A stretch of 13,065 nucleotides of DNA, taken from Myxococcales bacterium. GTDB taxonomy: Bacteria; Myxococcota; Polyangia; Fen-1088. Under the pieces are notes generated by a model that worked only from the letters and a program-made list of their open reading frames with translations, was not told where the DNA came from and did no database searches. Where the stretch lies: the NCBI GenBank assembly GCA_003159055.1, contig PMLH01000384.1, positions 1 through 13,065 of the forward strand, read 5' to 3'. Numbering within the stretch: the first letter of the stretch is position 1; each line of letters begins with the position of its first letter. A program made the translations under genes and the position numbers. Below, one piece after another: positions 5,818 to 13,065 of this stretch.

Positions 5818-8634
5818 ATGATCGACAACAAAGAGCTGCTTCGCAGGTTCAAGACGGCGGGCTGGCCGGGGCCAGCGCAGGTGCACGCGCTGCTCGCCGA
5901 GGTGCCTGCGCTTGGGAGGGACGACATCGAACGCCTGCTCTCGGTGTTGCTCAGCAAGGGGCTGCCGGGTGATTCGCGCGACCAGACCAATCGCCTGTTC
6001 GTGTTTCGCAGCTTGGCCGAAAAGGTTGTCGACAAGGGGTTGTTCCTTCCGTATGTGCGGGCGCTTCACAACGCCGACGCGCAGTTGAGCTCGATCCTGG
6101 TTCCGCTGCTGCCGAAGGTGAACAGCGTCGAGGGGCACGCCGAGCTGTGTGAGGTGCTCAGGGAAAACGACGCCTCCGTGCGACGGGCGGCGGCCACCGT
6201 GCTCAAGCAAGTCGGCGGAACCACGGTATTTCAGACCGTGTCAGGCTACTGTGGGGAAAGCGGCTTCGAGGGGCGCCTGGAAGCGATGGATGTTCTGATC
6301 TCCATCGGGCGCCAGGTTGCGATTCCGGCGCTGACCTCCGTGCTTGCGGCGGGCAACGTCGCGGAAAAGATCATCGCACTTCGGCACCTTGGCAACGCGG
6401 AGCTGATGAGCAAAGACCTTCGCGGCGCCGCCAAGGCGATTGCCAACGCGCTTTCCGACAGCACCGAGCGGGTCGCGGTGCAAGCGGCGGCCTCCTTCGG
6501 CGCGGTTTGCAGCGAGGACGACTATTTCGAATCGCTCGGCCCGCTTCTCGATTCGAAGAACATCAACTTCGTGAAGGCCGCCATCGAGGCCATCGGCCGG
6601 TTCACGTCACCGCGCGCGGTCGACCTGCTCGCGCGCAAGCTGCACGCGGGGCCGCACGTGATCCGTATGGCAGTGCTCGCCGTGGCGGAAACCATCGGCA
6701 ACGATCGGGTGCTGCCCATCGTGGTCGAGGCGCTCAACTTCAAGAAGATTGACGTTCGCGCCCGCGCGGCCGAGGTGCTGACCAGCCTGGCGCTGGCGGG
6801 CAAGGTGGATCTGGCGCGCACGATTCTGTGGCTGTTGCGCAGCAAGGACGTAGACGTGCGCCGCATGGCGGTCGACATCTCCAAGAGGGTGGGCGACCCC
6901 ACCGGCGAGCTGGCCCCACGCCTTCTGCGCCACCTGCGCGACGAGGACTGGTGGGTGCGCGAGCGGGTGATGGATGCCCTGGTCGCGATGGCAGGCCGGC
7001 AGCTCACGCGCCACCTGGTGAGCTACCTGCAGGACCCGTCGGACATCGTTCGGCGCTACGCCGCCGATGCGCTGTTGCGGCTCAAGGATGCGGCGTCGCT
7101 CGGGGCGCTGGTGCGCGCGGCCCAAAGCGATACGGATTGGTGGGTGCGCGAGCGTGCCATCGAGGCGGTCGGCGCCATCGGCCTGCGCGAAGCGGTGCCC
7201 TACCTGCTCGATCTGCTGGCCCGTGAGCCCGACTTGCGCCGGGCGTGCATCGAGGCGCTGCAAGCGATGCGCGCTGGCGAGGCGGCGCCGCACGTGGCGG
7301 CGCTGTTGCCGGATGCCGACGCGGAAATGCAGTTGGCCATCCTTTCCTGCTTGTCAGATTTGGACGAGCCGGGCCAAGCGGGGGCAGTCCTGCCTCTGGC
7401 GCAGGCGAGCGATCACAGCGTCCGCGCCGCGGCCCGGGCGCTGCTCATGCGCTGGAACCTGGGTGACGCCGACGCAGGGCCGGCGCACGACCGCAACTCG
7501 CTTTCGCTGCTGGAACGGCTGCTCACCGGGCTGGCCGAGGCAGAGGGTGACGACCTAATCTTGGCGTCGGGCATGCGGCCCTACATCAAGAAGCTCGGCA
7601 AAGTGATGCCACTCGGTGCGCACGTGTTTTCTGCGGAAGAAGTGCAAACCATCCTGACCCCCAGTCTCACGCCAAAGCAACTCGAGGACCTGGCGGCCCT
7701 GCGCGACGTCGACTTCTCGCTCGACGTGAAATCCGAATCGCTGCGTTTTCGCGCCAACGTATTTCAGCAGCTTCCTGGGCTTTCGGCCGTCTTTCGCATC
7801 ATCAAGGACAAGATACCGGTGCTGGAAGACCTGGGCTTGCCTGAGATCGTGCGTAGCTTCGCCGAGCTGAAGAACGGTCTGGTGTTGGTTGGTGGACCGA
7901 CTGGGTCGGGCAAATCGACCACCTTGGCCGGCATCATCGACCACATCAACCGCACGTCGTCGCGCCACGTGGTCACGCTGGAAGATCCGATCGAAGCCAT
8001 CCACGCCCAGAAGAAGTGCCTCATCAACCAGCGCGAGCTCGGCACGCACACGCACTCCTTCAACAATGCGCTGCGAGCCACCTTGCGACAGGATCCCGAC
8101 GTCATCCTGGTCGGGGAAATGCGCGACCTGGAAACCGTCCGCTTCGCACTGACGGCGTCGGAGACCGGCCACCTGGTGCTCGGCACCGTGCACACGGTTT
8201 CCGTCGACACCACCGTCGACCGCATGATCAGCGTCTTCCCGGGTGGCCAGCAGCCGCAGGTGCGCACGCTGCTCGCCGACACCCTGCGCGCGGTGATGTG
8301 CCAGTACCTGCTCCGCCGTAAAGATGAACAGGGGCGCGTGCTGGCGGTCGAGATCATGGTCAACAACGAGGCCATCGCCAACCTCATCCGCAAGGGCAAG
8401 ACCTTCCAGATTCCGTCGGTGATCGCCACCGGGCGCGAGGCGGCAATGCAGTCGATGGATTCGGATCTGGAGCGGCTGTACCGCGCGGGTTTGGTCGGCG
8501 CCGAGGAGGCCTACATGAAAGCGGCCAACAAGAAGAACTTCGAGCTGGTGATCGCCGGACCGGATGCCGCGAAGATTCTCGCCGACGCGAAGGCGGCCGA
8601 GGCGTCGGGCAATTCGGCGGAGGCGGACGCATGA
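5818..8634 (+). CDS. HEAT-repeat/PilT fusion ATPase
   Basis: The 938-residue protein joins an alpha-helical HEAT-like repeat array (about residues 60-550) to a full PilT-type ATPase (about 565-910). Typical repeat cores are VRRAAATVLKQVG, VDVRRMAVDISKRVG and IVRRYAADALLRL; an identical DWWVRER occurs at 377-383 and 440-446, two repeats apart. The ATPase has a degenerate DLH motif (DDLILASG, 578-585), Walker A GPTGSGKST (693-701), Asp box VTLEDPIE (719-726), Walker B DVILVGEMRD (761-770), His box ETGHLVLGTVHT (782-793) and the PilT-like tail IANLIRKGKTFQIPS followed by AGLVGAEEA. PilT normally forms a hexamer that powers pilus retraction; the HEAT array would be a protein-binding platform. No signal peptide or membrane segment is seen, so it is cytoplasmic. 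The ATG at 5818 has a GAGAG upstream; the GTG at 5719 is unlikely. It ends 10 nt before the second PilT gene. Confidence 0.93.
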   Translation: MIDNKELLRRFKTAGWPGPAQVHALLAEVPALGRDDIERLLSVLLSKGLPGDSRDQTNRLFVFRSLAEKVVDKGLFLPYVRALHNADAQLSSILVPLLPKVNSVEGHAELCEVLRENDASVRRAAATVLKQVGGTTVFQTVSGYCGESGFEGRLEAMDVLISIGRQVAIPALTSVLAAGNVAEKIIALRHLGNAELMSKDLRGAAKAIANALSDSTERVAVQAAASFGAVCSEDDYFESLGPLLDSKNINFVKAAIEAIGRFTSPRAVDLLARKLHAGPHVIRMAVLAVAETIGNDRVLPIVVEALNFKKIDVRARAAEVLTSLALAGKVDLARTILWLLRSKDVDVRRMAVDISKRVGDPTGELAPRLLRHLRDEDWWVRERVMDALVAMAGRQLTRHLVSYLQDPSDIVRRYAADALLRLKDAASLGALVRAAQSDTDWWVRERAIEAVGAIGLREAVPYLLDLLAREPDLRRACIEALQAMRAGEAAPHVAALLPDADAEMQLAILSCLSDLDEPGQAGAVLPLAQASDHSVRAAARALLMRWNLGDADAGPAHDRNSLSLLERLLTGLAEAEGDDLILASGMRPYIKKLGKVMPLGAHVFSAEEVQTILTPSLTPKQLEDLAALRDVDFSLDVKSESLRFRANVFQQLPGLSAVFRIIKDKIPVLEDLGLPEIVRSFAELKNGLVLVGGPTGSGKSTTLAGIIDHINRTSSRHVVTLEDPIEAIHAQKKCLINQRELGTHTHSFNNALRATLRQDPDVILVGEMRDLETVRFALTASETGHLVLGTVHTVSVDTTVDRMISVFPGGQQPQVRTLLADTLRAVMCQYLLRRKDEQGRVLAVEIMVNNEAIANLIRKGKTFQIPSVIATGREAAMQSMDSDLERLYRAGLVGAEEAYMKAANKKNFELVIAGPDAAKILADAKAAEASGNSAEADA

Positions 8635-8640
8635 GGGGGG
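8633..8640 (+). promoter_or_regulatory. Strong Shine-Dalgarno fixing the GTG start of pilT
   Basis: A GAGGGGGG run begins inside the TGA stop of the HEAT-PilT gene and ends 4 nt before the GTG at 8645 (8 nt from its GAGG core). It selects this GTG over the longer Arg-rich open frame upstream (to 8564) and suggests coupled translation. Confidence 0.7.
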
Positions 8641-8644
8641 CATC

Positions 8645-9721
8645 GTGGCCAGGCTAGATTCATTCTTGCGGCTCGTGGTCGAGCAGCACGCGAGCGATCT
8701 GCATTTTCACTCGGGTGTGACCCCGCTGATTCGTCATGACGGCGATTTGGTCCCACTCAATTTCCGTGCCCTGTCGGACGCCGATACGCGGCGGTTCTTG
8801 CTGGAAATTCTGACCCCCGAACAGCGCGAGGTGTTCGAGCGCGAGCAGGAGCTGGATTTCATCTACGAGCTACCCGAGAGTGGGCGGTTTCGCGCCAACA
8901 TGTTCCAGCAGGCGCGCGGCATCGGTTCGGTGTTTCGAATCGTGCCCAACCGCTTGCCGACCATCGAAGAACTGAACTTGCCGCCGGTGGTGAAGAAGCT
9001 GACCGAGCTGCAAAACGGCCTTGTGCTCATCACCGGCCCGACCGGCTCGGGTAAGACGACGACGCTGGCGGCGCTGGTGCATGAGATCAACAAGACCTCG
9101 AATCGGCACATCATCACCATCGAGGATCCCATCGAGTACGTGCACACGCCCATCCAAAGCGTGGTCACGCAGCGGCAAGTTGGTCGGCATGCCGAAAGCT
9201 TCGCCAGCGCGCTGCGATCGAGCTTGCGTGAATCGCCCGACGTCCTCGTCACCGGCGAGATGCGCGACCTGGAAACCATTCAGGTCGCGCTACAAGCCGC
9301 AGAAACCGGCGTCCTGGTTTTCGGGACCCTGCACACCAATTCGGCATCGAAGGCCGCGGATCGCATCATCGACGTGTTCTCCGAAGAATCGCGCGACCAA
9401 ATCCGCGGTGTGGTCTCGGTCATGTTGCGTGGGGTTTTGGCGCAAATGCTGGTCAAACGCGCGAGCGGCGAGGGGCGCATGGCCGCGATGGAGGTGATGC
9501 TGCAAACCGTGGGCATCTCCAACCTGATTCGCGAAAACAAGTGCTACCAGATCGACGCCTATCTTCAGACCGCCGATCCCGGCAGCGGGATGCGCAGCCT
9601 CGACACCTGTGTTTTCCAGTACATCAAAGATGGCGTGATCACGCTTGAAGAAGGTCTGCGCGTCGCCAATTTCCCCGACGTGCTGAGGCGCATGGCCGCC
9701 GATCTGCCCGAGGAGCCCTAG
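8645..9721 (+). CDS. pilT: PilT-family retraction-type ATPase (stand-alone paralogue)
   Basis: The 358-residue length matches classical PilT (about 345). The N-terminal PAS-like half carries SDLHFHSG (17-24). The core has FRANMFQQARGIGSVFRIVP (82-101), Walker A GPTGSGKT (131-138), Asp box ITIEDPIEYVH (157-167), Walker B DVLVTGEMRD (199-208) and a His box ETGVLVFGTLHT (220-231). Near the C-terminus ISNLIRENKCYQI and YIKDGVITLEEGL correspond to the PilT tail motifs. In classical PilT the His box reads ETGHLVFGTLHT; here the first His is Val223, while the fused paralogue upstream keeps it. The enzyme should be a cytoplasmic hexameric motor at the pilus base or a related machine; a PilU-like accessory role is possible. 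The start is GTG with a strong ribosome site. Its TAG is 1 nt before the kinase ATG. Confidence 0.92.
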   Translation: MARLDSFLRLVVEQHASDLHFHSGVTPLIRHDGDLVPLNFRALSDADTRRFLLEILTPEQREVFEREQELDFIYELPESGRFRANMFQQARGIGSVFRIVPNRLPTIEELNLPPVVKKLTELQNGLVLITGPTGSGKTTTLAALVHEINKTSNRHIITIEDPIEYVHTPIQSVVTQRQVGRHAESFASALRSSLRESPDVLVTGEMRDLETIQVALQAAETGVLVFGTLHTNSASKAADRIIDVFSEESRDQIRGVVSVMLRGVLAQMLVKRASGEGRMAAMEVMLQTVGISNLIRENKCYQIDAYLQTADPGSGMRSLDTCVFQYIKDGVITLEEGLRVANFPDVLRRMAADLPEEP

Positions 9722-9722
9722 C

Positions 9723-11759
9723 ATGGAAGACAGAAAGCAGATCGTCGCCCAGGCGCGCGCATTGGAAAAGCGCGGCGACGGCAAAGGCGCTGGCGATGCT
9801 TTCGCGCGTGCAGGGGCGCACGACGATGCGGCCCGTGCGTATCTTGCCGCCGGGCACTTCGGTGAAGCGGGCGCCATGCTTCTGCGCGCCTCCGGGTATG
9901 ACCGAACGCAACCCGCGCACATCGACGCCGCCGCCAAGGGGGCACTGCTGAAAGCCGCGATCTGCTTTTCCCGCGCAGGCGACCCGGCGCAAGCGGTGGA
10001 GCTGTTCCTCGCGATCGACGAGAAACAGCGTGCGGTGGAACTGTTGCAGTCGGTGGGCGACTTGGTCAACGCCGCTCGCGTCGAATCGGCGCAGGGGCAT
10101 GGCGTCGAACTGGCCGGATATGGAAAGAAGGACAGCACCCAGGACGACGAATTGCAGTCGGCCCGGCGCCTGGAGGCGAGCGGCAAGCGAGAGGTCGCCA
10201 TGGAAACCTACGCGCGCCTCAAGTGCTGGACCGACGCCGCACGGCTTGCGTTGGCGCTCGGCAAGCTCGACCGCGCTGCTGGCCTTTGCTCCGAGGCAGA
10301 CATGCCGTTCGAGGCGGCCGATTGCTATTTCAAAATCCGCGATCGCGATCGCGCGCTCGCCAGTCTGCTCAAGGTTCCGCCCAGTCATGCGCACTACCGC
10401 GAGGCATGTGCGAAGGCGGTTGCGGTCGCCACCGATCGGTCGCACTGGACCTTCGAGCTGGAACAGTTTCTTGCGCCGTTCGTGAGCACCGGCCCGGCCG
10501 ACGATCAAGAGGTGGAGATGTTTTACAAGCTCGCCATCTTGTTCGAGACGACACAGGCGTTCGACAACGCTGCCGACTGCTACGCGAAATTGCTCGCGCG
10601 CCGGCCGGGCTACCGCGACACCGACCAGCGCTTGCAGGCCGCGCTGTCCGAAGACCGCGGCGCTTCCGCCAAGGACTTCGAGCGTATCGTCGACGAAGAG
10701 CAATCCTTCCGGGAGGCGCTACGGCGGCACACGACTCCGGTGGTCGTGGCCTCGCGGTCTGCCGGCTTCGGCGACTTGTCCTCCGACGACGCGCCTCTGC
10801 CGGACCTGCCTGATCTGCCCGACTTGCCTCCGTTGCCGTCGCTGCCGTTGCCTCCGGGCAAGACGCCGGCCTCGGCGACTCGCCACGTTGCGGTCTCCTC
10901 GGTTCCGTTGGCCGAAGGCGGCCTGCTCAAGGAAGGCCTTGTGATCAGCGACCGCTACCGCCTGGAGAAGAAGATCGGGCAGGGCGGGATGGGCGCGGTG
11001 TGGAAGGCACACGACAACGAGCTCGACGAGCCAGTTGCCATCAAATTTCTTGCCGCCGGCTTGGTCGACGATGAAACCCTCGGGCGATTCAAGCAAGAGG
11101 TCTCGCTGTCGCGGCAGTTTTCCCATCCGAACGTGATCCGCATGCACGACATCGGCACGTATGGCGACAACAAGTTCATCACCATGGAGCTGCTGCAAGG
11201 GCAGGATCTCGGCGCCTTGCTGAAAGAGGGGCCTTTGCCAATCGACAAAGGACTCGAACTTCTTGTCCAAGCCTGTCAGGCCCTGCAGGTCGTCCACGAC
11301 CACGGCGCCGTCCATCGCGACGTAAAGCCCGACAATTTCTTTCTCACCGAGGACGGCGTGCTGAAGGTGATGGACTTCGGCATCGCCAAGCGATCCTCGG
11401 CGGGCAAGGGGCTGACCCGCGCTGGCACCATGGCCGGCACGCCCCACTACGTTGCCCCCGAGCAGACCAGCGATTTCGGCGGCGTAACGCACTTGGCGGA
11501 CCTTTATGCTTTGGGGTGCATCGGCTACAAGATGTTCACCGGTCAGGTGCCGTTCGACGCCGAGGACGTGATGCGCATTCTGCTCGCGCACCTTTCTCAG
11601 GAACCGACGCCGCCACGGCAGCTCAATCCCGCCATTCCCGAGGAGCTGGAAAACGTTCTGCTGCGGCTGCTCGCCAAGCGTCCCGAGGACCGCGTGCAGA
11701 GCTGCCGCGATCTGGCCGCACTACTGTCGGGCATTCGCGCGGGCCTTGGGTCCCGGTGA
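9723..11759 (+). CDS. TPR-like repeat Ser/Thr protein kinase
   Basis: The 678-residue soluble protein has an N-terminal helical repeat region (about 1-340) of TPR-like units, for example AARAYLAAGHFGEAGAML, KAAICFSRAGDPAQAVELF, AADCYFKIRDRDRALASLL and FDNAADCYAKLLARRPG. A Leu/Pro/Asp linker (about 355-380, repeated DLP) leads to a complete Hanks-type kinase domain (about 412-670). Key elements are the P-loop GQGGMGAVW (419-427), VAIK with Lys441, HRDVKPDN (531-538, catalytic Asp533), DFG (551-553), an activation loop with Thr565, Thr569 and Thr573, GTPHYVAPE (572-580) and Asp593. All catalytic residues are present and it is an RD kinase. There is no transmembrane segment or PASTA domain. Having the repeats before the kinase reverses the commoner bacterial order. 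The ATG lies 1 nt after the PilT stop, with GAGGAG upstream, so it is almost surely co-expressed with the ATPases; they or their partners are plausible substrates (inference). Confidence 0.93.
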   Translation: MEDRKQIVAQARALEKRGDGKGAGDAFARAGAHDDAARAYLAAGHFGEAGAMLLRASGYDRTQPAHIDAAAKGALLKAAICFSRAGDPAQAVELFLAIDEKQRAVELLQSVGDLVNAARVESAQGHGVELAGYGKKDSTQDDELQSARRLEASGKREVAMETYARLKCWTDAARLALALGKLDRAAGLCSEADMPFEAADCYFKIRDRDRALASLLKVPPSHAHYREACAKAVAVATDRSHWTFELEQFLAPFVSTGPADDQEVEMFYKLAILFETTQAFDNAADCYAKLLARRPGYRDTDQRLQAALSEDRGASAKDFERIVDEEQSFREALRRHTTPVVVASRSAGFGDLSSDDAPLPDLPDLPDLPPLPSLPLPPGKTPASATRHVAVSSVPLAEGGLLKEGLVISDRYRLEKKIGQGGMGAVWKAHDNELDEPVAIKFLAAGLVDDETLGRFKQEVSLSRQFSHPNVIRMHDIGTYGDNKFITMELLQGQDLGALLKEGPLPIDKGLELLVQACQALQVVHDHGAVHRDVKPDNFFLTEDGVLKVMDFGIAKRSSAGKGLTRAGTMAGTPHYVAPEQTSDFGGVTHLADLYALGCIGYKMFTGQVPFDAEDVMRILLAHLSQEPTPPRQLNPAIPEELENVLLRLLAKRPEDRVQSCRDLAALLSGIRAGLGSR

Positions 11760-11813
11760 CGTCGGCCCTGGCCGCGAACCGTCGCGCGTGTCAAGAACAG
11801 CAGCAGCAGCACC

Positions 11814-12929
11814 ATGAACAACCTCGACCGAACCGAGATCTTGCGCTGGCTGACCTGTGAGGATGCCGGCGCGCTGGAAGAGCTGTGGCAAGCAGCCGAC
11901 CGCGTGCGCAGGGAACATGTCGGCGACGAGGTTCACCTGCGCGGGCTGATCGAGATCTCGAACCACTGCCTGCGACAGTGCCACTACTGCGGGCTGCGCG
12001 CCGGTAACCGCGATGTCACGCGCTACCGCATGAGCCAGGACGAGATTGTGGCCGCGGCCAAGCAGGCGCGCGCATTTGGTTACGGCACGGTCGTGCTTCA
12101 GGCCGGCGAGGACGACGGACTGACGATCGATCTGGTGAGTGACCTCGTCCGGCGCATCAAGGCCGAGGCGAGGGTCGCCATCACGCTCAGCCTGGGCGAG
12201 CGAACCCTCGACGAGTTGCGCGCCTGGCGCGAGGCCGGCGCCGACCGATACCTGCTGCGCTTTGAAACCTCGAACAGCGAGCTGTTCGCGCGCATGCACC
12301 CGCCGCGCGGCGGGAAGCGACCGTCGCGCATGGAGGTCCTGCGCCAGCTTGGGCCCATCGGTTACGAAGTCGGCAGCGGCGTGATGCTGGGAATTCCCGG
12401 CCAGACCTTCGATGACCTGGTGAGCGACCTCGAGCTTTTTCGTGAGCTCGACCTCGACATGATCGGCGTCGGACCGTTCATTGCCCATCCGGCTACGCCT
12501 TTCGGCCAAGCCGAGCCCGACCCCGTGCCGGGACAAGTTCCGGCGACGGAACTGATGACCTACAAGGTGGTCGCGCTGGCGCGCCTGCTTTGTCCGGACT
12601 CGAATATCCCGAGCACCACGGCGCTGGCGACGCTGAATATCGCCGAGGGTCGCGAGCTCGGCCTCCAGCGCGGGGCCAACATCGTGATGCCCAACCTGAC
12701 TCCGCCCGAATATCGCGTGCACTACGAGATCTACCCTGCCAAAGCATGCATTCGCGAAACCGCCGATCTATGCAATCGCTGCATCACCTCACGAATCGAA
12801 AAAATCGGCCGACGCATCGGCAAGGGCACCGGCGCCTCGCCCAACATGCGCCGCAAGAATCGCGGGAAGGGCCCAAGTCTCGAAAAGCTCGAGCCTGGCG
12901 AGAAGCCGCGCGGGTTGCGACGAAACTAG
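11814..12929 (+). CDS. hydE: HydE-type radical SAM enzyme ([FeFe]-hydrogenase H-cluster maturase family)
   Basis: The 371-residue protein is a TIM-barrel radical SAM enzyme. Its CX3CX2C cluster motif is Cys52, Cys56 and Cys59 in HCLRQCHYCGLR. HydE family blocks follow: VVLQAGEDDG (93-102), ITLSLGERT (123-131), AGADRYLLRFET (141-152), GSGVMLGIPGQT (187-198), DMIGVGPFIAHP (215-226), IPSTTALATL (265-274) and GANIVMPNLTP (287-297). Cys312, Cys320 and Cys323 have the same spacing as the auxiliary cluster ligands of Thermotoga maritima HydE. HydE acts with HydG and HydF to build the H-cluster. A basic tail of about 35 residues follows the core. The ATG is preceded by four CAG triplets and no clear Shine-Dalgarno. 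It starts 54 nt after the kinase stop. No hydF, hydG or hydrogenase gene is visible, so a HydE-like enzyme with another substrate remains possible. Confidence 0.88.
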   Translation: MNNLDRTEILRWLTCEDAGALEELWQAADRVRREHVGDEVHLRGLIEISNHCLRQCHYCGLRAGNRDVTRYRMSQDEIVAAAKQARAFGYGTVVLQAGEDDGLTIDLVSDLVRRIKAEARVAITLSLGERTLDELRAWREAGADRYLLRFETSNSELFARMHPPRGGKRPSRMEVLRQLGPIGYEVGSGVMLGIPGQTFDDLVSDLELFRELDLDMIGVGPFIAHPATPFGQAEPDPVPGQVPATELMTYKVVALARLLCPDSNIPSTTALATLNIAEGRELGLQRGANIVMPNLTPPEYRVHYEIYPAKACIRETADLCNRCITSRIEKIGRRIGKGTGASPNMRRKNRGKGPSLEKLEPGEKPRGLRRN

Positions 12930-13065
12930 TTTGTGCCACCCGGCAGAGGCATTCAAGCGAGCGGCGACGCAGCAGCCGTTCCCGAAGACACCTAAACGGC
13001 GACGCGGAGACTCTTGCCACGGGCTGCTAGGAGCCTATCGCGGTAACCCGGACCGAGCGTGGCGG
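12930..13065. other. Downstream region without a supported gene
   Basis: The last 136 nt show no convincing start of a gene on either strand, no terminator with a T-run and no RNA gene I can recognise. A 10-mer CGGACCGAGC at 13049-13058 recurs, inverted, at 5667-5676 inside the 5532-5698 element, which may be chance. Confidence 0.4.

Noticed and set aside
5548..6210. Upstream extension of the maf frame to 439 codons
   Set aside because: The added residues run antisense through the inverted-repeat element and into the HEAT-PilT gene, and Maf proteins are about 200 residues long.
7555..8643. A 362-codon open frame on the minus strand opposite the ATPase half of the HEAT-PilT gene
   Set aside because: It is antisense to a gene with complete ATPase motifs, has no recognisable domain, and is expected from third-position GC bias.
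9639..10703. A 354-codon minus-strand open frame opposite the pilT end and kinase repeat region
   Set aside because: No domain or credible ribosome site; the plus-strand proteins carry clear family motifs, so this is a composition shadow.
11721..12722. A 333-codon minus-strand open frame opposite hydE
   Set aside because: The plus strand encodes HydE with all cluster cysteines; the opposite frame gives low-complexity, His/Arg/Asp-rich sequence.
13016..13063. Inverted repeat GCCACG / CGTGGC near the window end
   Set aside because: Only 6 nt per arm with a 36-nt loop in GC-rich DNA and no T-run; not distinguishable from chance.
1..13065. CRISPR arrays, tRNA, rRNA, transposase or integrase genes
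   Set aside because: No regularly spaced direct repeats, no recognisable tRNA or rRNA segments and no transposase or recombinase motifs were seen on either strand.

Overview
The window is GC-rich, densely coding bacterial DNA. The gene content best fits a delta-proteobacterium in the broad sense, most likely Myxococcota: tandem PilT-type ATPases, a soluble eukaryotic-like Ser/Thr kinase with helical repeats, and several exported or lipoprotein genes. This placement is inferred from gene content, not from a marker gene.

Layout. (1) 1-1472, minus strand: the N-terminal 211 codons of the disaggregase ClpB, cut by the window edge just before its first Walker A motif, preceded by a small exported protein resembling lipoprotein-sorting (LolA-like) proteins. 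(2) 1538-2150, plus strand: a compact VapBC toxin-antitoxin pair with an inverted-repeat operator overlapping its putative promoter; the transcript may be leaderless. (3) 2209-5547, minus strand: four tightly packed genes, read maf > yggS > guaD > S41-family lipoprotein peptidase. The first two junctions are 4-nt overlaps. Maf, YggS and GuaD suggest nucleotide and cofactor housekeeping. (4) 5548-5817: a 270-nt divergent intergenic region holding a 167-bp element bounded by 23-nt imperfect terminal inverted repeats with nested inner stems. One arm contains the assigned maf start codon. (5) 5818-12929, plus strand: a probable operon of a 938-residue HEAT-repeat/PilT fusion ATPase, a conventional-length PilT-like ATPase, a Ser/Thr kinase with an N-terminal TPR-like repeat region, and a HydE-type radical SAM enzyme. 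The last 136 nt hold no gene I can support.

The most interesting unit is 5818-11759. A PilT ATPase fused to a long HEAT scaffold is followed 10 nt later by a second PilT paralogue with an altered His box, and 1 nt after that by a kinase with its own repeat scaffold. This spacing suggests a co-expressed and possibly phospho-regulated motor module, perhaps controlling type IV pilus retraction or a related polar or gliding machine. That function is inferred; no pilin, PilB, PilC or secretin gene lies in the window. HydE follows 54 nt downstream, with no HydF, HydG or hydrogenase in view.
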